A stretch of 64,000 nucleotides of DNA from Rhizobacter sp. Root1221 (GTDB lineage: Bacteria > Pseudomonadota > Gammaproteobacteria > Burkholderiales > Burkholderiaceae_C), in NCBI RefSeq assembly GCF_001425785.1, contig NZ_LMDI01000005.1:91300-155299 (forward strand), given 5' to 3'. The notes under the pieces were generated by a model, which worked only from the letters and a program-made list of their open reading frames with translations, was not told the origin of the DNA and did not search any database. The translations under genes and the position numbers were made by a program. Position 1 is the first letter of the stretch, and every line of letters starts with the position of its first letter. Positions 19,509-28,110 of the stretch are shown here, piece after piece.

Positions 19509-22500
19509 CTTTCGTCAGGCGCGTGCCGGTAGGCGAAGCGGCCCCGCATCGCGCTGCGCCCCCGCAAGTCCAGCTGGATGCCGAGGCGGGGCACGTCGAT
19601 GCGCACGTGCTGCGATTCACCCACCTCGGCCGGCGTGCCGAGCACGGTCGACAGCTTGGCACCCGACAACATCGTCAGCTCACCGTTCGCACCGGTGAGT
19701 GACTCGGTGTCCGCGGTGATCCGCTGCCCAACGCTGAGCGTGGCGCGCCGCGCCTTGAACTCGACTTCGATCGGCGCCCGCTCGACCCCGACCAGCTCAC
19801 CCAGCAGCCGGCCCAGCTCGCCCAGCGGTCCGCCATGCAAGCCGCTGAATGCTCCGCCCAGCACACGCGCCTGGTCGTCGCTCGCGTCCTCGCTCACGTA
19901 CAGCTGCACCTGCTGTTGCGCATCCTTGCGGTGGCCGCTGTGCGTCGACACGCTCACCGCGATGTGCCCGCCGACATCGACACCGTCGATTTGGCCGGAT
20001 TCGATAACCCAGGCGAAGACGCCGGTGCAGACGTCTTCGTCCGGCGCGCGGCCGGTCCAGCAGGGGCAGATCGTGAAGCAATCGCAGACCTCGAGGAAGT
20101 CGCCCTGCAGCGCGTACGGGGCTACACGCTCCACCGGCGGATCGAGGCCGTCACCATGCCCGTGGTCGAGGTCTGGTTCACCACCAGCTCCGACACCTCC
20201 GCCACCATGCCCACCCCCGCCATGTCCGCCCTGGTCACCAGGACCATGCGGCTCCATCGAGTAAGGCCGCCGCCGCGGCGGCACGGCTACATCGAGCGCC
20301 TGGCGCTGGATGCGGCGAATCTCCTCGGGCAGCAGGCGCCGTCCATCGCGAAGGATCTCGCGCAGCCATTCCCACCACTGGGCGTCTCGCCAAGGCCGCA
20401 GCGAACGGCCGCTGCCCTTGCAGATCTGGATGAACCGGCCGACGCTCGGCCGGCCGCTCGACGCAATCACGAACAACAGGTAGTACCCGACGATCGCGAC
20501 ATTCGGTTCCGCAGGCACCCGCGCCACCAGGGTATCGCCCTTGTCGCGCTTGAACTCGAGCGTGATGTGCCGCTGGTCGGGATTGAAGTTGTGCGTCACC
20601 GTGCCGCAGCGAACGATGACCACCTTCTTGATGTCGGCCGCATCGGGGGTCGTGATCTCGACATCCTCGCCGTGGCATGCCGACGGTGCCGCGTCGCTGA
20701 TCGACGGCCGGCGGCCACAGAAGTACCAGGGCTCGAAAATCTCGATCCGCAGTTCGCGGTTGGCAATCCCGGATCTGGCATTGAAATTCGAGCCCGCGAC
20801 CCAGACCGCGCCGCTGGGCATCAGCAGCGCAGTGCTGTGGTAGCCGCGAACGACCGCAGACGCCGGCAGCACCCGCCAGTTGCCACTCGCGGGATCGTAG
20901 GTTTCCGGCGCGCGCACACCGGTGGCATCGTTGTTGCCAGCCTTGAGCCCGCCTTCGATGAAGATTTCGCCGGTGGGCAGGATGATCGAGTCGGCGTTCT
21001 CGCGCACCGGGTTGACGTCGCCGCTCGTGGGGTGGTCGAACATGGCCCGCGGCGCGGCGGCCCACCCACCAGCGACATTGCCGAGGTCGAGGATGAAGGG
21101 GGTCGAGCCGCCCGCCTGCATCACCCGCGCGCGGTAGCCGTCGCCCGGAGCGAGCGGCAGCATCACCGAGGTGGTGTCCTGCGCGAAGCCGTTGTCGTAG
21201 ATTCCCTCGGGCGGCGGGGCGATCACGTCGTCCCAGTCGTTGGCGTCGGCGTACGGATGCCAGGCCTCGAGCCGCCCGTTGGACATCGGCGACATCGAGA
21301 TCACCCTGCCGTCGGGCAGCACGTGCAGTCGCGGGTATTCGTAGCGTCGCGCCGCCACCGAATCGATGTTGGCGTAGTCGTTTGGCCCGACGATGGCCCA
21401 CGCACCGGTCGCCGGGTCGTACAACTCCAGCGAGTTGTTGTTGTGGCGCGAGTCGTCGATCTCCGGATGGCCCGACAGCGCCAGCACGCGCCCGTCGGGC
21501 AGCGTGACCAGGGTCGGGTACCACTTGCCGCCGGTCTTCTCGATGTCCTTGCCGGCAGCCACCTCACCGGCGCGCTGGGTCACGAGCTTGCCGGTGGCAT
21601 GCCATGAATCGTCGGCGGGGTCGAACAGATAGGCGTCACGCAGGCCGATGAAATGCCCCGCCGGATGGATGCCACCGCCGCCCCACTTGCGCGTGCCACC
21701 CGCGGCAAGGATGCGCCCGTCAGCGAGCTGCGCATGGCCGGCACAGAACAGGTCGCTGTTGCCGGGCAGCCCGGTCACCGTGGTGATGGCTTCCGTCGTG
21801 CAGTCGAACAGGCGGGTGTGGTCCACGTCGCCCGAGCTGTTGAGGCCGCTGTCGTGCTGGTCGCCGCCGAAGTAGACGATCTTGCCGGTGTGCAGCAACG
21901 CGGCATGCACCGCGAGGATGCCGGCCGCATTGCTGCCGCCGACCTGCCGCCAGCGGCCCAGGAACTCCTGCACGATGACCGCCTTGCTCATGGGCGAGAT
22001 GTGCTGGCACAGCCGCTGCTGCGCCGTGACCGAATCGCCCACCTTGAGCGGAGCGCTGACACCTACGGAGAGATCGGTGCCGCCGCCCACGCCGCTGCCC
22101 GCGAAGATGCCGTTCACGTAGACATCCACCCGCGCGCCGGGCACCACGTTGGCCAACCGGACCCTCGCCTCGCACGAGAACAGCGGATCGACGACCTTGG
22201 GCGCGGGCAGCCGCTCGATCACGCCGACCACGGCGACATTCGACTTCGAACTCACCAGGCCGCAGCCGCGCTGCACCGCGTAGATCTTGTCGCCCTTGAT
22301 GAGCAGCGGCGCCACCGGGACATCGACCTGCGCGGCATCGGCGGTGAGCTCGCCGATCGGCGCGCCCAGCATGCTCGAGTAGACGTACACGCGCGCGCCG
22401 ATGTGCACGTTCGACACCCGCACCGCGGCACCGCATTCGTACAACGGCTCGTGCACCTTGGGAGTGGGCAGCTTGGACGGCGCCTTGTCGACGAGGACGC

Positions 22501-23632
22501 CAGCGCCGGGCGAGCTCCACTCGCCACATAACTCCTGCTGCGCCGTGATCCTCGTGCCGCCGACGAGCGGTGGCACCAGGAAGTCGTAGGTGCCGTCGAC
22601 CGGCGCCTCGGCTTGGCCCAGCACAACGCCATCGGCCAGGATCTGCACCCGCGCGCCCATCACCAACCCATTGAGCACAACCGTGGTGTTGCCCTCGCAT
22701 AGCGGCGGCACCACGTTGGCCACCGGCACCGGCGTGTTGTCCTGCACCGTGACCGGCGTGGCATCGGCGCTCTTGATCTTGCAGCGGCCGCGCAACTCCT
22801 GGCGCGCGCTGATGGTCTCGCCCAGCACCAGCGGCGGATTCACGCCCATCCACAGCGAATCGAGATCGAAGCAGGCCTGCAGGTTCGGGCCTGCGCTGCG
22901 CATCAGCGTGACCAGCGCGCCGTGCAGGATGTTGCTGATCGTCACGCGCCGCTCGCATTCGCGCAGCGGCACCTCCACGACCGGGGTCGGAAGCGTTCGC
23001 AGTCTCTCGACGAGGACGTCGACCGGCGGCCCGTTGGTCGTGCTGCCAGGCATGCCGCAGGCTGTCTGCTGCGCGTTGATCGCCATGCCGGCGGCCAGCG
23101 GCGTCGGCAGGTGGAAGCGTGCGTTGCCGTCGTAGCTCTCGCCACTGCCTAGCACCGTGCCGCCGTCGCGCAACTCGACCTTGGCGCCGGGCACCAGGCC
23201 CTCGAGCCAGACGCACTCGCCGCACTGGTTCAAGTGGCTGCGGAATCCGACGCCGCCGACCACCGGCGGCTTGGCCTGCACCTGCACCGACTCAGGCGAT
23301 GCCACGCTGGTGTCCAGACCGAGCGTCTGTGTCGCCGTAACCTGTTGACCCGGCCCGAGCGGCATGCTCAAGACGAAGGTCTGATCAGGCCAGTTGGCCA
23401 GGCCCGATCCGACCGGCAACCCGTCGGCGAAGATCGTCACAGTCGATCCAGTCAGTTGCCCCTGCACGCGGACACTTCCGCTGCACTCCGACAGGGGGCC
23501 GATCACTCGCGGAGGAAGTAGTGCCATGGCGAACTCCGGGCCGAGCTCAGAACAGATCGGACAGTAGCCATCGCTGGCGCCACGCACATCCTCAAGATCA
23601 ATGACGCCAACGTCAGCATTCGAGTCCGCCAT
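19505..23632 (-). CDS. Six Ig-like repeats + copper radical (galactose/glyoxal) oxidase + DUF1326 fusion
   Basis: A 1375-residue protein. Residues about 40-550 hold six Ig-like repeats of some 80 residues, each ending in a strand like VTAQQRLC. Residues about 555-1110 form a galactose-oxidase-like propeller and C-terminal domain with the full copper site: Cys630 (LFCAGH) and Tyr705 (KWYPTL) for the crosslinked cofactor, Tyr931-His932 (RGYHST) and His1014 (VTHNFN). A Gly/His-rich linker (about 1130-1168) leads to a DUF1326 domain with the cysteine motif EVCDCFTICPCW. No signal peptide is visible. An ATG at 23527 with GGAG before it is a good alternative start. The stop overlaps the DUF2182 start. 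Confidence 0.9.
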   Translation of the reverse strand: MADSNADVGVIDLEDVRGASDGYCPICSELGPEFAMALLPPRVIGPLSECSGSVRVQGQLTGSTVTIFADGLPVGSGLANWPDQTFVLSMPLGPGQQVTATQTLGLDTSVASPESVQVQAKPPVVGGVGFRSHLNQCGECVWLEGLVPGAKVELRDGGTVLGSGESYDGNARFHLPTPLAAGMAINAQQTACGMPGSTTNGPPVDVLVERLRTLPTPVVEVPLRECERRVTISNILHGALVTLMRSAGPNLQACFDLDSLWMGVNPPLVLGETISARQELRGRCKIKSADATPVTVQDNTPVPVANVVPPLCEGNTTVVLNGLVMGARVQILADGVVLGQAEAPVDGTYDFLVPPLVGGTRITAQQELCGEWSSPGAGVLVDKAPSKLPTPKVHEPLYECGAAVRVSNVHIGARVYVYSSMLGAPIGELTADAAQVDVPVAPLLIKGDKIYAVQRGCGLVSSKSNVAVVGVIERLPAPKVVDPLFSCEARVRLANVVPGARVDVYVNGIFAGSGVGGGTDLSVGVSAPLKVGDSVTAQQRLCQHISPMSKAVIVQEFLGRWRQVGGSNAAGILAVHAALLHTGKIVYFGGDQHDSGLNSSGDVDHTRLFDCTTEAITTVTGLPGNSDLFCAGHAQLADGRILAAGGTRKWGGGGIHPAGHFIGLRDAYLFDPADDSWHATGKLVTQRAGEVAAGKDIEKTGGKWYPTLVTLPDGRVLALSGHPEIDDSRHNNNSLELYDPATGAWAIVGPNDYANIDSVAARRYEYPRLHVLPDGRVISMSPMSNGRLEAWHPYADANDWDDVIAPPPEGIYDNGFAQDTTSVMLPLAPGDGYRARVMQAGGSTPFILDLGNVAGGWAAAPRAMFDHPTSGDVNPVRENADSIILPTGEIFIEGGLKAGNNDATGVRAPETYDPASGNWRVLPASAVVRGYHSTALLMPSGAVWVAGSNFNARSGIANRELRIEIFEPWYFCGRRPSISDAAPSACHGEDVEITTPDAADIKKVVIVRCGTVTHNFNPDQRHITLEFKRDKGDTLVARVPAEPNVAIVGYYLLFVIASSGRPSVGRFIQICKGSGRSLRPWRDAQWWEWLREILRDGRRLLPEEIRRIQRQALDVAVPPRRRPYSMEPHGPGDQGGHGGGGHGGGGVGAGGEPDLDHGHGDGLDPPVERVAPYALQGDFLEVCDCFTICPCWTGRAPDEDVCTGVFAWVIESGQIDGVDVGGHIAVSVSTHSGHRKDAQQQVQLYVSEDASDDQARVLGGAFSGLHGGPLGELGRLLGELVGVERAPIEVEFKARRATLSVGQRITADTESLTGANGELTMLSGAKLSTVLGTPAEVGESQHVRIDVPRLGIQLDLRGRSAMRGRFAYRHAPDER

Positions 23633-23965
23633 CGGCCGGCGCAATGCGGTAACCAAACAACCCGATGCACTCAGCCTGTCGCACTTGCGCCGATGAGCTG
23701 AGCGACCGGGATGCAGCGTGTCCGGTCCGTCGCTGGTCGCAGCCCAGCTCACGGTCCCGGCGCAACTGCTGTCATTGAACCCACCTGGTCTGCGTCGGCG
23801 CTCAGCCCGCACCGCCCACGCCCTGTCCATCGACTGCTGCTCGCGGCGCCGAACTCTCGCATCCGACCCTCAAGAGACTACATCGTCCTGATCTCGATGC
23901 CGCAAAGCTGCCGGTCGAGCGCGAACACAGGCACCTGAAGGAGGCCCTGCATCGGAGGGCACACG
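23633..23965. other. Gap between the oxidase fusion and DUF4157 genes
   Basis: 333 bp without a supported gene. It must hold the promoter of the oxidase-DUF2182 pair (leftward) and any terminator of the DUF4157 gene. I see no convincing promoter, hairpin or repeat. Confidence 0.4.
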
Positions 23966-25978
23966 TCACCCTGTGCGCTGCTGGTCCTGCAGCCGCTGCT
24001 TCTCGTAGAGCTTCTGGTGATGGGGATAGGTGTTCCTGAAGCAGCCCGGGTCCATGTCGTGGATGTGGACGACGAAGTGCGGATAACGGCCGCAGAGCTC
24101 GTCCTGGTAGTGCGGGAAGTACGCGCTCCAGTGATCGAACTCCTCTTTGTCTCCTGCAACGAACTGCGCGTACCACGCGGAATAGGTGTACTGGGAGGTC
24201 AGCTGCTCGAACCGGTCCTTCGTCTTGTCCGTGGCTTCCCACTGGTTCAGCGCGGGGTCGCCCTTCACCAGGGCGTCCGCATCGCTCACCTGCGCCTTGC
24301 GCACACGGATCTTGATGCGTTCGGGCACCGGCTCGGGTTCGCCCAGGGCCACGCCGCTTTGCTGCACGCCCTTGGCGCCCCTGATCTTCTCGATGAACTC
24401 GACGACGTAGCCGCTTCTCTGCAGGGCCTCGATCTGCGTGGCCGCGCGACGGGCGCCGTCCTCCCCGCGCGTCTCGATGATGAGCAGCACCTGCGTCGCC
24501 TGCTTCTGGAACGCGGCGTTGCATGCCGCCAGCGTGCTGCCCAGCGTGAGCTGTTCGGTGCCGGTGACGAGGTTGGTGAGGGTGACAGTGTCCGGCCGCA
24601 CCAGCGAGTTGCGGCGCATCCGCTTGTGCGTGCGGGACGGCGTGAGCCGCTTGTCCGCGTTCATGATCATTACCTTGGCGAGCGCGCGGTGATGCAGGCT
24701 GTAGCGCTGGCTGCCGGCGCCGTTGTAGATCTCCTGCAGCTCGGTCGGCGGCCGGTTCGCGAAGGCGATCGCTTCCTCCAGCGGAATCATCATGCGGCCC
24801 GCGAGCATCTGCCCGGCGGGCTGGTCCAGGGCGTTCTTCCGCTCGGCCCGCTGGCCGGTGAGCCTCTCGACCGACGTGTCCTTGACCGCGGCCAGCCACT
24901 CGGCGAATTCGCGCATGGTGCCCATGATGGCATCGCTCTCTTCCTGCTCGATCGCCTCCGGGGTCGCGGTCTCGTCGCGCAGGATGGTGCAGGTGACGTC
25001 GAAATCGTCGTGGGTGAAGAGTGGCCGCAATTGCTCGCGGGCCTTCGTCAGGTAGTCGGTCACGCCGACCTTCAGCGCCGCATCGTACTGGCGCAACTCG
25101 ACCACCGGAATGGTGCCGGCATCCTTGCATCGCCGGGCGTAGTCGATGATCTCGGCCGCATACCGCTGGATGTCGTAGGTCCCTGCGAACTGGACCGTGG
25201 CGAGCTGGAACGGCGGGGCGAGATAGCGCTTGTCGCCCTCGCCGCGCGGGGGCGCATCGACGAAGCGGATGCGCTGCGCAACGTCGCCGGCGGCCGCTCG
25301 CTGCGCGGGGGCCTCGGCCCGGGCCGGGGCGTCCTCCTCCTCGACGAGCCCCGCGCCCTGCAGCACTGCCTGGCCTCCCATTGCGTCCGCTTCTTGTTCC
25401 AGGCCCGCGTCGTCGTTCACCTTCGTTCCGGCGACCCTCGCCGTCTCGGCGACCCGGCCCTGCCGCTGCTGCACCACGTGCCAGGCTTCGTGCGGCAGGT
25501 GCTTTTCCTGTCCCGGGCCGAGGTGAATGTCATTGCCCTGAGCATAGGCCAGCGCATTCAACTGGGCGGGCTTGTCGGAGTTGGCATGGACCCTGACCGA
25601 CGACAGGTCCATGCCCGAGAGGGATTCGATCCCCGCCTTCAACGCATCCGGCATGCCGGTGTGATTGGGCGTGGACTTGGGTTGCAGCGGTTCTTTCTCC
25701 TCCAGACCGCCCTGGAGCTGCGCTGTCGCCAATCTGCCTTGCAGCGGGATCTCTGCCTCGGGCACGAGGCGCTGCAGCGACTTCATCTGCAGTTCCTCCT
25801 CGGATGGGTCCGCCAACTGCGCCACCGTACCGAACGCACTGGCGACACTCTGACGCTGCGCACTCATGCGCTGACTCAAGTGCAATTGCGTGGCGACGGT
25901 ACCGCTCGACCCGTGCTGGCGCTCCGTAGCGGCGTCCCCTGCAGTCGAGATGGAATGACGTGCGGTGTGGGTTTTCAT
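23966..25978 (-). CDS. DUF4157 (eCIS core domain) protein, possible toxin/effector
   Basis: A 670-residue protein. The N-terminal 95 residues are low-complexity and Ser/Gln-rich. A DUF4157 domain spans about 100-190 (GIESLSGMDLSSVRVHANSD, then QGNDIHLGPGQEKHLPHEAW), with an HExxH-type metal motif HEAWH at 163-167. About 400 further residues match no family I know and may form the variable effector part. DUF4157 is typical of proteins tied to extracellular contractile injection systems and polymorphic toxins, but no such machinery is in the window. ATG 25978 with GGAG upstream is preferred over an ATG at 26056. Confidence 0.8.
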   Translation of the reverse strand: MKTHTARHSISTAGDAATERQHGSSGTVATQLHLSQRMSAQRQSVASAFGTVAQLADPSEEELQMKSLQRLVPEAEIPLQGRLATAQLQGGLEEKEPLQPKSTPNHTGMPDALKAGIESLSGMDLSSVRVHANSDKPAQLNALAYAQGNDIHLGPGQEKHLPHEAWHVVQQRQGRVAETARVAGTKVNDDAGLEQEADAMGGQAVLQGAGLVEEEDAPARAEAPAQRAAAGDVAQRIRFVDAPPRGEGDKRYLAPPFQLATVQFAGTYDIQRYAAEIIDYARRCKDAGTIPVVELRQYDAALKVGVTDYLTKAREQLRPLFTHDDFDVTCTILRDETATPEAIEQEESDAIMGTMREFAEWLAAVKDTSVERLTGQRAERKNALDQPAGQMLAGRMMIPLEEAIAFANRPPTELQEIYNGAGSQRYSLHHRALAKVMIMNADKRLTPSRTHKRMRRNSLVRPDTVTLTNLVTGTEQLTLGSTLAACNAAFQKQATQVLLIIETRGEDGARRAATQIEALQRSGYVVEFIEKIRGAKGVQQSGVALGEPEPVPERIKIRVRKAQVSDADALVKGDPALNQWEATDKTKDRFEQLTSQYTYSAWYAQFVAGDKEEFDHWSAYFPHYQDELCGRYPHFVVHIHDMDPGCFRNTYPHHQKLYEKQRLQDQQRTG

Positions 25979-26379
25979 ATGCGCTCCGTGGCTGCTCGAA
26001 GATCGACCGGGATGTCGCGAGAGGCTCAGATCCGCTGGCTTCATTGCTCGCCTCATTGCTCGAACTCTTTCAGGACGCGCGCCAGCGCCTCCTGATTCTT
26101 GAAGACAAACAAGTCTCGGTCAGCGTGGTGAGCACGACGCGAATGTCCGCTTCACTCTCCAGCAGTTGTCAATGCCGAAGCAGTGCTGGTCTACTGCGGC
26201 AGCATGAACTTTTTGAAGCGGCGCCCTCTCGTTTGACCTGGCTGCAGGTTCGTGCGACCTGGCATCGGAGTCTGATTGGTGGATTTTCATCTGGCGGCCC
26301 TCGTGACGTCACGATCGCTCATCTCGTGTGTCCCTCACACCTTAGCGCCGCCCGATGCCAATTGCCATCGGTGCAATGC
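25979..26379. other. Gap upstream of the DUF4157 gene
   Basis: About 400 bp that must hold the DUF4157 promoter. The right part may contain the decayed front half of the LysR pseudogene that begins near 26380, but I cannot recognise its helix-turn-helix in any frame. Confidence 0.4.
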
Positions 26380-26813
26380 GGATTTCCCGCGTATGAATTT
26401 CTGGTGAGGCAAGGAGGGCAGACGGCCAAGGAGTACCAGGGGGCTCGGGTGTTGCCTTGGACGTTGGTTGGCGACGATGTATGCCGGCGCTCTCCACGAA
26501 CGACACTGAGTTGGAGGTTGACGCCGTTATGTCGGGGCACGCCATCGGTTTGCTCTCCGGCTTTTCGGTCGCACCCCACATCAGAGCCGGGCGACTGCTC
26601 CCGCTGTTGGCGAAACATGCGACGAAGCACCTCGGTGTGCACGTGTACTACGGAAGCCGCACGTCGCAGCCGGCTCGCGTGCGAGGGTTTATCGACCTGG
26701 CCGTTGATCGTGTCGCGCATGCAGACCGCTTCGTAATGAGCGACAGGGAGCTCGCTGCCGGCGAGGCAAAGGCGCGAAAGATTGCAGGCGCCCGTAGCCT
26801 TCCCGAAAGCTGA
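26380..26813 (+). pseudogene. Frameshifted remnant of a LysR-family regulator
   Basis: Two frames together read as the C-terminal half of a LysR regulator. First frame, from 26380: FPAYEFLVRQGGQTAKEYQG then RVLPWTLVGDD. Near 26490 the reading moves to another frame and continues LSTNDTELEVDAVMSGHAIG, LLSGFSVAPHIRAGRLLPLL and SQPARVRGFIDLAVDRV to a stop at 26813. The order and spacing match a LysR ligand domain (its last pocket helix and C-terminal strand), so this is a decayed gene with at least one frameshift and no recognisable DNA-binding part. Confidence 0.7.
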
Positions 26814-27001
26814 CGCTCGCGACTGGCCGGTCCTGGCCGCCAGTGTGAGTACGAGGCGGCGCCAGGAAGTTGACGCTCAAGGCTTGAGCACCGTTGGCGA
26901 AGGTCAGCTATCTGGCTCCAGCCTACAGAAGCGTCGAAGGCTGGCGGAGCCCTTCATAATTCAGACCTGCCCCCGCTTGTTCGAGATGCCTACCTTTCGT
27001 C

Positions 27002-27484
27002 ATGGATAAATTCTTGCTGCAGCAGCAGGTGCTGGAACGGCTCGCCGAAGACCTGCTGCAAGCCGAACAGGCAGTGCGGGCGGCCCATGAAACGGCGACT
27101 CACGAAGAAAACATCGCCGAAAACAAGTACGACACATTGGGACTCGAAGCCGCCTACCTGGCCATCGGCCAAGCTCGTCGCGCCGAAGCCATCCGCCAGG
27201 CGATGGCTAATTGGCGCCAATTCCGCCCGCGCCCCTACGACGCCAGCAAAGGTATACAGCTCGGCGCGCTGGTCTGCTTAGTCGATTCCGACGACAAGCA
27301 GCAACAGATCTTTCTCGGCCCGGATGGGGGCAGCATGAAGTTGGTCAGCGGCGCTCAGCTCGTTCAGGTCATCAGCAGCGAAGCCCCTTTGGGCAGGGCC
27401 ATGCTGGGTAAATGCGAGGGTGACGAGGTGTCGATACAGGTCGCTCCAATCCGACAGCAGTTTGAGGTACTGCGGGTTCATTAA
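27002..27484 (+). CDS. GreA/GreB-like C-terminal domain protein
   Basis: A 160-residue protein. The first 75 residues are helical and charged (LLQQQVLERLAEDLLQAEQA, then AENKYDTLGLEAAYLAIGQA), like a coiled-coil of Gre factors, and the rest resembles the FKBP-like GreA/B C-terminal domain (IQLGALVCLVDSDDKQQQIF, then SSEAPLGRAMLGKCEGDEVS). The LGRAMLGK.EGDEV block is diagnostic. Gre factors rescue backtracked RNA polymerase, but this variant is divergent and may act differently. No clear Shine-Dalgarno precedes the ATG at 27002. It stands alone in the accessory region. Confidence 0.75.
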   Translation: MDKFLLQQQVLERLAEDLLQAEQAVRAAHETATHEENIAENKYDTLGLEAAYLAIGQARRAEAIRQAMANWRQFRPRPYDASKGIQLGALVCLVDSDDKQQQIFLGPDGGSMKLVSGAQLVQVISSEAPLGRAMLGKCEGDEVSIQVAPIRQQFEVLRVH

Positions 27485-27894
27485 GCGGCCAGCAAGTTCA
27501 TGTCGAATTGGCCGAGGTCAGCAGACGTTCAAGCGTCATGAACGTACCGGCTGGCTGGCAAGGTCAGCAGTACGTTGAAACCGGCCACTGGGTCCGAGAT
27601 GTCACTGGCGCATGAATGACCGCTGTGTGGCCGTGAACTCAGGGGGCCGACATCACCGGCAGCAACCGCTGCACTGCTGTCGCTGAGCTGGACGCCGCGA
27701 GCGGCTGCAAGGGGGCATTCCCGCCAAGCTCGCTGAAATGCACGCCTCGATCAACACGAATCGAAACCGTGACCTCCACGCCGCGCAGCATTCAGCCTCA
27801 GTTCAACACTGTGACCTGAAGAGATCAAAACAGGGCGATGAGCGTCGACCATGCCGCCCAGCGGCCAGCAAGAGGCCGGAGTACAGTCCCCCCG
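27485..27894. other. Non-coding stretch before the amidohydrolase remnant
   Basis: About 410 bp with no supported gene. Codon bias is weak in all frames and several short frames are interrupted. It looks like decayed DNA at the right end of the accessory region. Confidence 0.4.
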
Positions 27895-28110
27895 ATGCCG
27901 ATCATCGACTGCCACGCCCACGTCTTCGATCCCGCCCGTTTCCCTTATGGGGCCGACACGTTCTACCGCCCGGCCGGCGGTGAGGTCGCCACGGCCCGGC
28001 AGCTCGGCCACGTGCTCGACGCGCATGGGGTGGACCACGCACTGATCGTGGGCCCCGACTCGGACTACGGGCTCCGACCATCAGCTCAAGCCGCGGCCTC
28101 GCCCAGGTAA
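27895..28110 (+). pseudogene. Amidohydrolase gene truncated after about 60 codons
   Basis: The ATG at 27895 opens MPIIDCHAHVFDPARFPYGA, the metal-binding DCHAHVF start of an amidohydrolase (PF04909-type TIM barrel, normally 250-300 residues), continuing ARQLGHVLDAHGVDHALIVG. After about residue 60 (position 28075) the similarity ends, and the frame stops at 28110 inside the 3' end of livF. So most of the enzyme was deleted, with a junction right at the livF stop codon. A functional 71-residue protein is unlikely. Confidence 0.75.

Noticed and set aside
19835-21607. A 590-codon plus-strand open frame opposite the oxidase fusion
   Set aside because: Composition is shadow-like, whereas the minus frame has the complete copper-site motifs.
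26319-26720. A 133-codon minus-strand open frame
   Set aside because: Antisense to the LysR remnant, which explains the sequence better.
23966-28085. An extracellular contractile injection system locus around the DUF4157 gene
   Set aside because: No sheath, tube, baseplate or AAA+ genes are present here, so only an orphan effector-like protein can be claimed.
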